A stretch of 64,000 nt of DNA, taken from assembly GCF_020860705.1 (NCBI RefSeq), contig NZ_JAJBTT010000002.1:1-64000 (forward strand), in the 5' to 3' direction. Each line of letters begins with the position of its first letter. Positions within the stretch are counted from its first letter, which is position 1. A model generated the notes under the pieces. The model did not search any database, was not told the origin of the DNA, and saw only the letters and a program-made list of their open reading frames with translations. This DNA is from Akkermansia sp. Its GTDB lineage: Bacteria > Verrucomicrobiota > Verrucomicrobiia > Verrucomicrobiales > Akkermansiaceae. The position numbers were made by a program, and so were the translations under genes. Shown here one piece after another: positions 51,592 through 60,462 of this stretch.

Positions 51592-52778
51592 GCCTTCCCC
51601 TCCTCACCGTTCAGTTCCACGCTCAGGCGCAGGGCCATTCCCTGGGCAAAGGGCATCAGGTTCCACACGTCGGAATACATGCCGATGCCCTTGGTATCAC
51701 CCTGGCACATGTCCAGCACGCCGCTGCGGCGCGTCACTCCCATCAGCGCCTTTTCCACGCGGAAGGCGGCATCCAGAAAACGTTTCTCTCCGGAAACGCG
51801 GAAGGCCGTCAGCATCAGCAACCCCATCAGGACAGTTCCGGAAGATTCAAACACGGATTCCGGCCTGGCGACCATCCAGCCGAAGCCGCCGTTTTTCTTC
51901 TGGAGAGGCAGCAATTCCTCCGCCAGCGCCAGAATGCGCCGCGCCATCCTGTCCGCCTCCGGGCGGCCATGCCGTGACAGCTGGCGGTACAGCTCGCACA
52001 ATCCCAGCGCGTACCAGCCGATGCCGCGCGACCAGTCGTACAGGCCCAGCGGATAGCCGCGCTCCATCTCAAATCCATGGGCGGGGAAGGAGGAATGGGG
52101 CAAAAGGGCCGCATCATATTCCTCCACCTGCTTCACCGCCAGATCCCAGTATTCCCCATTCCCCGTGCGGGCCGCGCAGGCGGCCGCCAGCGGACAGGCC
52201 AGTCCGATCGTATCCACGTAACGCACGCCGGGCTGCCTGCGCCGGTAAGCCAGCGTTCCCGTCTCCGTCCGGAGGGATTCCAGCAGTGCGGAGGAAGCCT
52301 CCGCCACCTGCTCCGCCCTGCGGCCTCCGGCTTCCAGAACGGCGTAATCCAGCAGCAGGCGGTCCACCTCCCACCGTTCCGGAACCGGAACGGCCAGAAA
52401 GCTCTTCACCAGTGCGTGTTCCTCCAGGTCGCGGGACAGCTTTTCTTTCAAAACACCGTCATTCCTGTCCTCCGCATAGGCATGCAGCCCCAGAAAAAGT
52501 CCGGCCGCCTGCCACCCCTGAATGGCGGCGTCCGCATAGGCCCCGCGCACCATCTCCCACAGGATGCGCCTGCCCTGGTCCCTTTTGGGAATGGCGGGCA
52601 TGCGGCGCGTCCAGGAAACAGCCGTCCGGGCCAGGGCCTCCTGCCACGCGTGACGGTCTTCCCAGCGTCCGATATGGAAGCGCCCCGCCAATGTCCCCAC
52701 GAAGCGCCAGGCATCCACGCAGACCACGGCCAGGGCCAGCAGGAGCAGGACGGACAGAATGGAAACATACGCCGTCAT
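51588..52778 (-). CDS. membrane-anchored GH88/GH105-like glycoside hydrolase
   Basis: The 396-residue protein has an N-terminal hydrophobic anchor (about 4-22) and an alpha/alpha-barrel of the GH88/GH105 (unsaturated uronyl hydrolase) type: RYVDTIGLACPLAA (D189), YDWSRGIGWYALGL (R251) and a C-terminal SSGTVLMGLLML segment. GH88/105 enzymes usually cleave unsaturated uronic acids left by polysaccharide lyases. Here the gene is fused into a biosynthetic operon by ATGA overlaps on both sides. This points to editing, release or quality control of the polymer rather than nutrition, an inference from context only. Confidence 0.75.
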   Translation of the reverse strand: MTAYVSILSVLLLLALAVVCVDAWRFVGTLAGRFHIGRWEDRHAWQEALARTAVSWTRRMPAIPKRDQGRRILWEMVRGAYADAAIQGWQAAGLFLGLHAYAEDRNDGVLKEKLSRDLEEHALVKSFLAVPVPERWEVDRLLLDYAVLEAGGRRAEQVAEASSALLESLRTETGTLAYRRRQPGVRYVDTIGLACPLAAACAARTGNGEYWDLAVKQVEEYDAALLPHSSFPAHGFEMERGYPLGLYDWSRGIGWYALGLCELYRQLSRHGRPEADRMARRILALAEELLPLQKKNGGFGWMVARPESVFESSGTVLMGLLMLTAFRVSGEKRFLDAAFRVEKALMGVTRRSGVLDMCQGDTKGIGMYSDVWNLMPFAQGMALRLSVELNGEEGKA

Positions 52779-53944
52779 GACCGTTTCAACAGGGCTGAAA
52801 GTTCTCCCGGCAACAGGGCCAGGCGTTCCCGGTATGCGGGAATTTTCTCCGCATAGGCGGATTTCATGGCATCCTCCCTTTCCATCATCCGGACAAACGC
52901 CTTCCGCAAATCATCAGGCGCGTCCAGCGCCTGCACCGGCAGAACATAGCCGTCTTCCGTTCCGAACAAATCGCGGGCAATCCCCCTGGCCTTCACGGAA
53001 TACCCCACCACCAGCGTCGGAACGCCCGTGGAATAGGCGGCAATGGAGGCGTGCGTCCGGGCGGCCACCAGAAAACGGCACCGGGCAATATACCCTTTCA
53101 ATTCCTCACAGGGAGCGTCGCCGATCATGACGACGCGGCCCGTATGCCCAAACCTCTCCTGCAATTCGCCCAGCGGCTTCCGGTCATCATTGCCGGGCCA
53201 CACCACATGGGGAATGAGGGCTACGTTCATGTCCGTAGCCTCCAGCAGGTATTCCACCAGCCTGGCATAATTTTCCATCACGGCTCCGGCCCTCCCCTCA
53301 TGTCCGATAATCAAGGGGCTGACATTGACGCCAACCATATTCCCCTCTTTCCAGCCCTCCGGGAGGGCGGCCTCCTTCACCGGGAGGGCGAACGCCGGGT
53401 CCGGATACAGTACCGTGCGGGAGCACCCGCATTCCCGCAGGGCGTCACAAGTCAGGGATTCGCGCGCCACAATCAGGTCAAAGGCCCGGAGATCTTCCAG
53501 CATTCTCCCCTTCATATCCTCCCGTTCCAGGGAACACCCCCACAGGACGGTGGGCACGCCGGCACGGCGCAGCAGGGCATTCTGCAAATAAATATGCACG
53601 GGTTCCCCGTAACAGTAATTGTCACCCCCGCTGCACAGGGCCACCGTGGCAGGTCCTCCTTCCTCCGCAATGCAGCCGAAGGCAAGCCGGTCAAAGGCGT
53701 CCTGCACGCCCAGCACATGCCGCCGCAGCCACGCCCCCGCATACCCCGCGGAACATCTCCGGATGGCCCTCTGCTCCGGCAGGACGCGCACCACTCCGTC
53801 CAGGCCATAGCGCCTGTCTTCCTCACACGCGGAGGAGAACAGGACGCCTTGTTCAGGACGGAGCAGCAGCACCGTGGATATGACGATTGCCTCGCAGCCG
53901 TGATTGCCGCTGCCCCCATGGGGATATAAAAGAATCTTATGCAT
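52775..53944 (-). CDS. polysaccharide pyruvyl transferase family protein
   Basis: The 389-residue protein from 53944 (MHKILLYPHGGSGNHGCEAIV) has the GNxGxEA-like opening and, in the C-terminal half, VGVNVSPLI, ALIPHVVWPGNDD, a LKGYIARCRFLVAARTHASIAAYSTGVPTLVVGYSVKARGI segment typical of the family (R-x-HAxI-x-A). Such enzymes put ketal-linked pyruvate, from PEP, on a sugar and thereby make the polymer acidic; some homologues are sugar transferases instead. It overlaps the hydrolase gene by ATGA. Confidence 0.85.
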   Translation of the reverse strand: MHKILLYPHGGSGNHGCEAIVISTVLLLRPEQGVLFSSACEEDRRYGLDGVVRVLPEQRAIRRCSAGYAGAWLRRHVLGVQDAFDRLAFGCIAEEGGPATVALCSGGDNYCYGEPVHIYLQNALLRRAGVPTVLWGCSLEREDMKGRMLEDLRAFDLIVARESLTCDALRECGCSRTVLYPDPAFALPVKEAALPEGWKEGNMVGVNVSPLIIGHEGRAGAVMENYARLVEYLLEATDMNVALIPHVVWPGNDDRKPLGELQERFGHTGRVVMIGDAPCEELKGYIARCRFLVAARTHASIAAYSTGVPTLVVGYSVKARGIARDLFGTEDGYVLPVQALDAPDDLRKAFVRMMEREDAMKSAYAEKIPAYRERLALLPGELSALLKRS

Positions 53945-53955
53945 GCCTATCCCAT

Positions 53956-54963
53956 TTATTTTTTCCTGGCGCAGGCTCCTTCCATCAGCAGGAACAGACA
54001 GAAAGGGAGCCGGTTGAACAAACAGACACTCATCCATTTGGGACAGCGGAACACATCGGGATAAGCGCGCAGCAAATTGTTTTCCGGCGTTTCCACAATG
54101 GTCCGTACCGCCCGCAGGCGCCCCGCGGCGCCGTACCGTTCCCTGAAACGGTATATTTCAAAGAGGGCGTTGTACACCAGCCCCCACCAGCGGAAAGCCA
54201 GGTACTCCTCCACCTTCCCCCCTTCCAGTCCCCGGGCGTGGAAATATTTCCGCTCCAGGCGGAACTGCCTGAGAATCCAGATGAATTTTTCCGGGACAAA
54301 ACGCGTGGACAAGGTTCCTTTCTCCGCCCTGCGGTAGAAATAACCCGCTGCGTCCACCGTTCTCAAACGCCGGATGTACTTCAGATACGCCATGTTGAAC
54401 ATCAGGTCCTCTCCATAGGAAATATCTTCCGGAAAACGGATGGAATGCCTGGAAAGCAGGGTCCGGCGGTACAGCTTCACCACGGGGCCAAAAAGCAGGA
54501 AGGAGCGGAAAAGCCGTATCCAGTCCTCTTCCTCTCCGGGCCTGGCCATCAGGTCAACGGGCTGTGGCACCGTCACTTCATCCTTTTTCCCGGCGCGGAT
54601 GGAACGCAGTCCTCCCACCACCAGGTCGCACGCGCCATCCTCCACGGCGGCGGCCAGCTCCTGAAGGTAGGTGGGTGTCACCCAGTCATCCCCGTCAATG
54701 AAACACAGCCATTTCCCCTCCGTCTCCCTCATGCCGAGATTCCGCGCGGCGGATACGCCCCCGTTCCTGTCCAGATGAATGACCCGGACACGCCCATCCC
54801 GGGAAGACAACCTGTCGCACAACTGTCCGCTTCCGTCCGTGGAGCCGTCATCCACCAGGCACACGTCAAAATCCGTAAAGGTCTGCTCCAGCACGGACGC
54901 CACGCATTTTTCAAGAAAATGCACGGCGTTGAACACGGGAATGATGACGGAGACAAAGGGCAT
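53956..54963 (-). CDS. glycosyltransferase family 2 protein
   Basis: The 335-residue GT-A enzyme opens with VSVIIPVFNAVHFLEKCVASVL, has LVDDGSTDGSGQLCDRL and the FIDGDDWVTPTYLQEL metal motif. The C-terminal part is helical, ending in a basic ARKK. It lies 11 bp before the pyruvyl transferase gene and 6 bp after the GT4 gene at 54970. Sugar not predictable. Confidence 0.86.
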   Translation of the reverse strand: MPFVSVIIPVFNAVHFLEKCVASVLEQTFTDFDVCLVDDGSTDGSGQLCDRLSSRDGRVRVIHLDRNGGVSAARNLGMRETEGKWLCFIDGDDWVTPTYLQELAAAVEDGACDLVVGGLRSIRAGKKDEVTVPQPVDLMARPGEEEDWIRLFRSFLLFGPVVKLYRRTLLSRHSIRFPEDISYGEDLMFNMAYLKYIRRLRTVDAAGYFYRRAEKGTLSTRFVPEKFIWILRQFRLERKYFHARGLEGGKVEEYLAFRWWGLVYNALFEIYRFRERYGAAGRLRAVRTIVETPENNLLRAYPDVFRCPKWMSVCLFNRLPFCLFLLMEGACARKK

Positions 54964-54969
54964 GGCGAT

Positions 54970-56118
54970 TTAAAACGTTTCTTCAAAAAGCCGTTCCACG
55001 GCATTCATCTGCTCCTCCAGGTCAAACCGGCTTCCCCCGCGGAGCGCCCGCCCGCAGTAATCCCGATAATCAGCCTTTCCCGTCAGAATATCCTCAAGGG
55101 CACGGTAAATCCCAAGCACGTGATTTTCCGCAATCAATCCGAATTCCCCGTCTCCCAGCTGTTCCCGTACTCCGGAACACAGCGTGGACGCCACAGGCGT
55201 GCCAAGAATCAGGCTCTCGGAAATAACGGTGGAATACCCCTCGCTGCGGGAGGAGCAGACCAGCCAGTCCGCTGCCTGCACATAAGGATACGGATTCTCC
55301 AAATGCCCCAGCAGGGTGATCCTGTCCTGCAAATTCCCCTCTGCGATCATTTCCTCCAGCATCCTCCTTTCAGGCCCCTCTCCCAGAATCCAGAGATGGA
55401 AGGAGAACCCCTCCCGCGCCAGATAGCGGCACGCCGTCACCAGCCGGTCAAAACCTTTCTGCCGGACAAGACGGCCCGACGCGCAAAAAAGCACGGCCCC
55501 TTCCGGGCGTTCCGGAACGAATTCCCCGGCCTTTTCCCTGATGCCCGGAACGTCCACGGGGTTGTACGCCACCCGCGCATCCTTTAAAGGACCGGCCAGG
55601 GCCAGCAGGGATTCCCGGACATTCCGGGACACGCAGACCACCGTATCAAAACGGCGGTAAACGTCTTTTTCCTCTTCAGCGCTCCGGTAGGCGGGCAGCG
55701 TCCAGTGGTTGGCGGCCAGGTCAATGTGAACCCAGGCCAGTTTCCGGCTCCCGGCATGGGGGGAGCCGCTGGCTATCCGTGTGGCATAGCCTTCAATGAA
55801 CGCCGCCTCCACATCATAAGTTCCGCGAATGAACAAGCGGTAGAAAACAGAAGGGGGGAGATGCCTGTAAACCCACAATTTCAGTCCGTTCCTGATCTTG
55901 ACGAGCAGGCGCGTCCAGGGGCCGTCCTCCTCCCGGAGGGCGCCAAACAAAAAACGGAAGGAGACGCCGGGGGGATAGCCGGAAGGAATGTCTTCCTTCT
56001 TGATGGAATAAATGACCACCTGCCACGGGTCTTCCTTCCCATGGCACAGCAGGGTTTGAAGGATCTTCTCCGCGCCGCCGCCGGACAGGCTGTTGACAAA
56101 AAACGCCACTTTCTTCAT
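54970..56118 (-). CDS. glycosyltransferase family 4 protein (tandem pair, member 2)
   Basis: The 382-residue GT-B enzyme opens with KVAFFVNSLSGGGAEKILQTLL. It has LAWVHIDLAANHW, FDTVVCVSRNVRESL, ASGRLVRQKGFDRLVTACRYL and the GT4 motif RSEGYSTVISESLILGTPVAST. It is clearly paralogous to the gene directly upstream (56115), which shows the same blocks in the same order. The start at 56118 overlaps that gene's stop by ATGA; the longer open frame is rejected. Confidence 0.86.
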   Translation of the reverse strand: MKKVAFFVNSLSGGGAEKILQTLLCHGKEDPWQVVIYSIKKEDIPSGYPPGVSFRFLFGALREEDGPWTRLLVKIRNGLKLWVYRHLPPSVFYRLFIRGTYDVEAAFIEGYATRIASGSPHAGSRKLAWVHIDLAANHWTLPAYRSAEEEKDVYRRFDTVVCVSRNVRESLLALAGPLKDARVAYNPVDVPGIREKAGEFVPERPEGAVLFCASGRLVRQKGFDRLVTACRYLAREGFSFHLWILGEGPERRMLEEMIAEGNLQDRITLLGHLENPYPYVQAADWLVCSSRSEGYSTVISESLILGTPVASTLCSGVREQLGDGEFGLIAENHVLGIYRALEDILTGKADYRDYCGRALRGGSRFDLEEQMNAVERLFEETF

Positions 56119-57248
56119 TCCGCACCCTCCAGTAAATGTTCCACCTTCCGTATGGTGCTTCCGTAGGAAACCTCCCGGCCACCCAGGGCGGCCCGCTCCC
56201 TCCAGACAGCACATGATTCCCTGCCGGACAGGAAGTCTTCCAGCCCGCTGAGGAGCGCTTCATCATCATTCTCCACCATGCGACCAAACCTTCCCATGCC
56301 CAGCTGTTCATGCACACCGGAACACTCCACGGACAGAACGGGCACGCCCAGCACCAGAGCCTCCGTGATGACGGTGCTCATGCCTTCACTGCGGGAACTG
56401 CATACGAACAAATCCGCAGAAGCCATCCACGGGTAGGGATTTTGCCGGAAACCGGGCATCAGCACGTAATCCGCCACTCCCAGGGCGGCCGCCTGGCCTT
56501 CCAGCTCCCGTCTCCGGCTGCCTTCCCCCAGAATCACCAGCTCCGCCTGCCATCCGCGCTCCTTCAGGCGGGCCAGCACGGCAATCAGCCGGTCAAAGCC
56601 CTTCTGGTCTTCCAGACGGCCCACGGAAACAATCCGGAAATGTTTCTTCTCCGGCACCTCCACCGCGGCAGCGGCTCCGGAACGCACTTCATCCCGGTCC
56701 ACCGGATTGTGGAGCACCCGGGAACCAGGATGCGCCCCAAAACGCCGTTCAAACGCTTCCCTGACGGTTTGCGACACATGCACCACGGTTTGAAACCGGG
56801 TGTAAGCCTTTCTTTCCTCCTCCAGCGACCGGAACACCGGCCCCTGCGTCCAGGGCCGCGCCTCCAGGTCCACATGAACCCAGGCTATCCTGAGGGCCTT
56901 TCCTTCCGGAGCGGCTGCAAGAAGACGCGTAGGCAGCCCTTCCGTAAAAGCCACTTCCACATCATAATCTCCGGCAATGCGCCATCGGTAAATCCAGCCA
57001 GCGGGCAGAAAACGGTACACCAGCGCATACTTGAGCCGGTAAAGCCATCCCCGGCCGCCCACGATGGTGCGGTAATGCGCGCACTTCCTGACTGCCTCCC
57101 GGTACGGACCGCAATCCACCACCGTGCACACCGTTACGTCAAAACGCTCCCGGTCCAGGCCGCGCACCAGCCCGGAGAGAATTTTCTCCGCTCCTCCCCC
57201 GGACAGGGATTCCACCAGGAACAGGACTTTCAAACGGGAACGCGACAT
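56115..57248 (-). CDS. glycosyltransferase family 4 protein (tandem pair, member 1)
   Basis: The 377-residue GT-B enzyme opens with KVLFLVESLSGGGAEKILSGLV, has IAWVHVDLEARPW, FQTVVHVSQTVREAF, SVGRLEDQKGFDRLIAVLARL and RSEGMSTVITEALVLGVPVLSVE. The pairing with the gene at 54970 suggests a tandem duplication followed by change of donor or acceptor. It lies 21 bp after the Wzc-like gene. Confidence 0.86.
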   Translation of the reverse strand: MSRSRLKVLFLVESLSGGGAEKILSGLVRGLDRERFDVTVCTVVDCGPYREAVRKCAHYRTIVGGRGWLYRLKYALVYRFLPAGWIYRWRIAGDYDVEVAFTEGLPTRLLAAAPEGKALRIAWVHVDLEARPWTQGPVFRSLEEERKAYTRFQTVVHVSQTVREAFERRFGAHPGSRVLHNPVDRDEVRSGAAAAVEVPEKKHFRIVSVGRLEDQKGFDRLIAVLARLKERGWQAELVILGEGSRRRELEGQAAALGVADYVLMPGFRQNPYPWMASADLFVCSSRSEGMSTVITEALVLGVPVLSVECSGVHEQLGMGRFGRMVENDDEALLSGLEDFLSGRESCAVWRERAALGGREVSYGSTIRKVEHLLEGAE

Positions 57249-57269
57249 CAGACGGTCTTCTCAAACGAA

Positions 57270-59651
57270 TTATTTTCCCGCGCACGGGGAGGAGGTATCC
57301 AGACTTCTGTACACGGCATACCCGCGGGAAGAACGGCCATGGGGCTCCACGTCGCACAGGACGATGCCCATGCGCTTCAGCTCCCCGTTTTTCCATACCT
57401 TCTGCAGTCCGGCCAAATCACGCTTTTTCACACAGCCGGCCCGCATGACGTACAGCGTAACGTCAGCCAGCCGGGCGACGATGCGCGCATCCGCCAGGGA
57501 GGAATAAGGAACGCAGTCCATGAAGATGAAATCATACTGCTCCTTCACTTCCTCCATCAGCTTCCTGATGCGGTCATGCAGCAAAAGCCGGGAGGGATGA
57601 TCCGGCACGGTTCCCGCAAACAAGTAATCCAGATGATCGGAAACGGGGGATTGTTCCACGAGGGAACGCCAGCCGCCTTCCCCGGCCTGTTCCAGGTCCC
57701 CTATGCCCGGCTTTCCGGCACCGCCCAGCAGGGCGCTGAGCGCTCCTTTCCTTAAATCCATATCCATCAGCAGCACCTTCTTTCCGGCCACGGCCAGGGA
57801 AAGGGCCAGATTCACGGAGAGATAGGTTTTCCCCTCCCCGGAACAGGTGGACGTAATCAGGACGTTGAGGGGCTTTCCCCCGTTCTCGTCGGAAAGGGCT
57901 ACCATGCGTTCCGCCAGCAGGGGGAAGCATTCGGACAGTTCGGAAGGCTCTTCCAGATTCACCACGATTTCCTGGTTCTTCAGCTTCCGGGACTTGCGCG
58001 GCAGTTCCCCGTACACGGGAATGGTGGTCAGCGTTTCTATTTCCTTACGGCTTTTCACGCTGGAATCCAGCATGGCCACGACCACGCACAGGAACACGGG
58101 AATGGCCATCCCCGCCAGGAAACCCACCATCAGAATCTTGGGAACGTTGGGCTCCAGGGGGCCGTTGCCGCCCCGTACGCCGTCCACCATCCGCGCATTG
58201 TCTTCCGTGGCGGCCAGGGCCAGGGAATTTTCCTCCCTCTTGTTCAGCAGAAAAACATACAGGGATTCCCGGACGCGCTGCTCCCGATCAATATAGTTGA
58301 CGTCCCTTTCCCGGCTGGAAACATTCTTGATATGCTCCCGCGTCTGCTCATGCTGGTCCTGCACGTTCTTCTTCTTGACCAGCAGGGACATATAATAATT
58401 ATTCACGGAACGCTTCAGCGCATCCTTGAGGGAGGCCAGGTTGGCCTCCAGTTCCCGGACAATCGGATTGTTGTCTCCGGCATTCACCTTCAGGCTGGTT
58501 CTTCTCAGCAGGGTGTCATTGAAAACGCCGATCTGGTCCCTGATGCCCATGTCCGCTATCTTCGAATTGATAGGCACCAGCCTGGCGTCGTGCTCGGCCT
58601 CCTGTTCCAGGTAATCTTTCAGGTATTCTATGGACTTGATCTCAAGGTCCAGCTCCCTCAAATCCTTCTTGTCATTGATGCTGTTCTCGTACTCCTCCGT
58701 GAGGGCGGTGGACAGGTCCGTCAGAACGTCCGTCTCCTTTTTCAAATCTTCAATGGCGAGGTCATTCTTCCTCATCTCATCACTGATGACGTCCAGGCGT
58801 TCCCCGATAAACTTGTTCGCTTTCGTGCCGCGCCTGTTCTTTTCCTCCAGGGACGCCTCATTGTAAAAATGGACGATGCTGTGCAGAATATCTTCCGCCT
58901 TCACCGGATTGTTGCAGCGCATGGAAATATTGATTAAATCATTTTTCCCGCTCGCCTTTTTGACGGTCAGTCCGCTCCCCAGTCCCATCGCCGCATTCTT
59001 CACGGAGGTTTTCCTGACAATCACGGGAACGTTCAGGCTGGTTTCGTCAAACTTGGGCGTTTTCTCCACGATGAAGGTCTGGGAATCAAACCGGATTTCC
59101 TTGCCGAAGGTTCCTGTTTCGTGCCCGTGGCGGTCCTTCTCATCCTTTTCCAGACGGAATTCCGTACCGGAAACGGGAATCACCCGGAACCTGGAGTCAG
59201 CCTTCCCGCCCTCCTTCATGAACTGCACCGTAATGGGGGAATCCCGATAAATCTCCACCTTGCGGAACCCGTTTTTCTTCCAGTAGGTGACGTCCAGCTC
59301 CAGATTCCGGACTACCGTTTTCAACAGGGACTGGGAGGAAAGCAGGAAAATCTCATTGTCCAGATTGGTGGTGGCCGTTTTGACTATTCCGTTGGAAGAA
59401 GCCAGCACCGTAGCAGCCACGGATTCCTTGGGGTAATCATCCTTGATGAGGATGGTGGTGGCCTTTCCGTAAACCTGGGGCTGCCGGGCCGCATATAAAT
59501 AAGCCAGGGGCAGGCAGACGCACAGGGAAACCACGCACCAGTACCATTTCCGGGCAATCCGGCCCATGACATCCTTGGGGCTGGGCAGCAGGGAAACCTG
59601 CGCCGCGCCGCCGGCATCCGGAAATTCCTTCTTGGAAGAGAGGTCTTTCAT
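57270..59651 (-). CDS. Wzc-like polysaccharide co-polymerase with tyrosine-kinase-type ATPase domain
   Basis: The 793-residue protein has two membrane helices (about 38-57 and 530-551) around a large periplasmic part with a Wzz domain and long coiled-coils (about 280-500). The cytoplasmic BY-kinase domain (about 590-770) shows Walker A STCSGEGKTYLS (about 600-608), A' VLLMDMDLRKG and B FIFMDCVPYSS. It would set chain length and drive export with the Wza-like protein encoded next. The C-terminal tail is tyrosine-poor (GYAVYRSL, two Tyr) compared with the Tyr clusters of E. coli Wzc, so autophosphorylation control may be weak. Confidence 0.9.
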   Translation of the reverse strand: MKDLSSKKEFPDAGGAAQVSLLPSPKDVMGRIARKWYWCVVSLCVCLPLAYLYAARQPQVYGKATTILIKDDYPKESVAATVLASSNGIVKTATTNLDNEIFLLSSQSLLKTVVRNLELDVTYWKKNGFRKVEIYRDSPITVQFMKEGGKADSRFRVIPVSGTEFRLEKDEKDRHGHETGTFGKEIRFDSQTFIVEKTPKFDETSLNVPVIVRKTSVKNAAMGLGSGLTVKKASGKNDLINISMRCNNPVKAEDILHSIVHFYNEASLEEKNRRGTKANKFIGERLDVISDEMRKNDLAIEDLKKETDVLTDLSTALTEEYENSINDKKDLRELDLEIKSIEYLKDYLEQEAEHDARLVPINSKIADMGIRDQIGVFNDTLLRRTSLKVNAGDNNPIVRELEANLASLKDALKRSVNNYYMSLLVKKKNVQDQHEQTREHIKNVSSRERDVNYIDREQRVRESLYVFLLNKREENSLALAATEDNARMVDGVRGGNGPLEPNVPKILMVGFLAGMAIPVFLCVVVAMLDSSVKSRKEIETLTTIPVYGELPRKSRKLKNQEIVVNLEEPSELSECFPLLAERMVALSDENGGKPLNVLITSTCSGEGKTYLSVNLALSLAVAGKKVLLMDMDLRKGALSALLGGAGKPGIGDLEQAGEGGWRSLVEQSPVSDHLDYLFAGTVPDHPSRLLLHDRIRKLMEEVKEQYDFIFMDCVPYSSLADARIVARLADVTLYVMRAGCVKKRDLAGLQKVWKNGELKRMGIVLCDVEPHGRSSRGYAVYRSLDTSSPCAGK

Positions 59652-59657
59652 GGGATT

Positions 59658-60443
59658 TTAAATGCAGAAGGCCAGGATGACCATGGCAATGGAGGTGCCG
59701 GAAATCAGGTAGGGATAAATCTGGAGCTGTTCGCTCCGCGTGTTCACCTTCCTGTCTGACGGAGTGACGTAAATAACGTCGTTCTGCTGGATGTAGTAAT
59801 AGGGGGAATGGAACAGGTCGCTGTTCCGCAGGTCCACCTTGGACGCAATGCGCTCTCCCCCTGCTTCCCGGATGATGTAAATGTCACGGTTGCCGTCCAT
59901 GTTCAGGTCCCCGGCCTTGCTCAGCGCTTCCAGCAGCGTCAGGCGTTCCCCCTTGATCTCATAATTGCCCGGTTTGGACACTTCCCCCAGAACGGAGAAT
60001 TTGAAGTTCATCAGGCGCACACTGACGGCAGGATCCTTGATATACCCTTCCCTGATGATCTCGTTCTCAATATCGTTCGCCAGCTGGGTGCAGGTTTTGC
60101 CCACGGCCTTGATTCTCCCCAGCACGGGGAACACGATATCGCCGTCCGTATTCACGAAGTAGCCGCGCTCGTCATCCCTGGGGCTGGAAACGCTGCCGCT
60201 GTCCTTGTTGAACATCTGCGCGAGCGTGGGATTCTTGCTGCTGACAGAAATGAACAAGCGGTCATCCTTCTTGATGACGATTTTATACTCCCTTCCGATG
60301 GAGGACTTCTGGTCCAGCACCAGGTTCTGGACGTAATTGACTTCTTCCGGCTTGACGCAGGCGGGGAGGGTACACGCCAGGGCGGCGGCCACCAGCAGGC
60401 GGCTCCACAGGGCGTGATGGCGGAACAAATATAGGTATTTCAT
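59658..60443 (-). CDS. Wza-like polysaccharide export lipoprotein
   Basis: The 261-residue protein has a lipoprotein signal with lipobox LPAC (C29). Next comes the polysaccharide export domain (about 50-140; YKIVIKKDDRLFISV, then GDIVFPVLGRIKAVGKT) and an SLBB-type segment (FSVLGEVSKPGNYEIKGERLTLLEALSKAGDL). A C-terminal hydrophobic helix (about 243-260) ends it. It should form the outer-membrane channel for the polymer. It is shorter than E. coli Wza (379) and resembles the Bacteroidota type. It lies 6 bp before the Wzc-like gene. Confidence 0.9.
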   Translation of the reverse strand: MKYLYLFRHHALWSRLLVAAALACTLPACVKPEEVNYVQNLVLDQKSSIGREYKIVIKKDDRLFISVSSKNPTLAQMFNKDSGSVSSPRDDERGYFVNTDGDIVFPVLGRIKAVGKTCTQLANDIENEIIREGYIKDPAVSVRLMNFKFSVLGEVSKPGNYEIKGERLTLLEALSKAGDLNMDGNRDIYIIREAGGERIASKVDLRNSDLFHSPYYYIQQNDVIYVTPSDRKVNTRSEQLQIYPYLISGTSIAMVILAFCI

Positions 60444-60462
60444 TGGATGGATCAGGCAGAGG

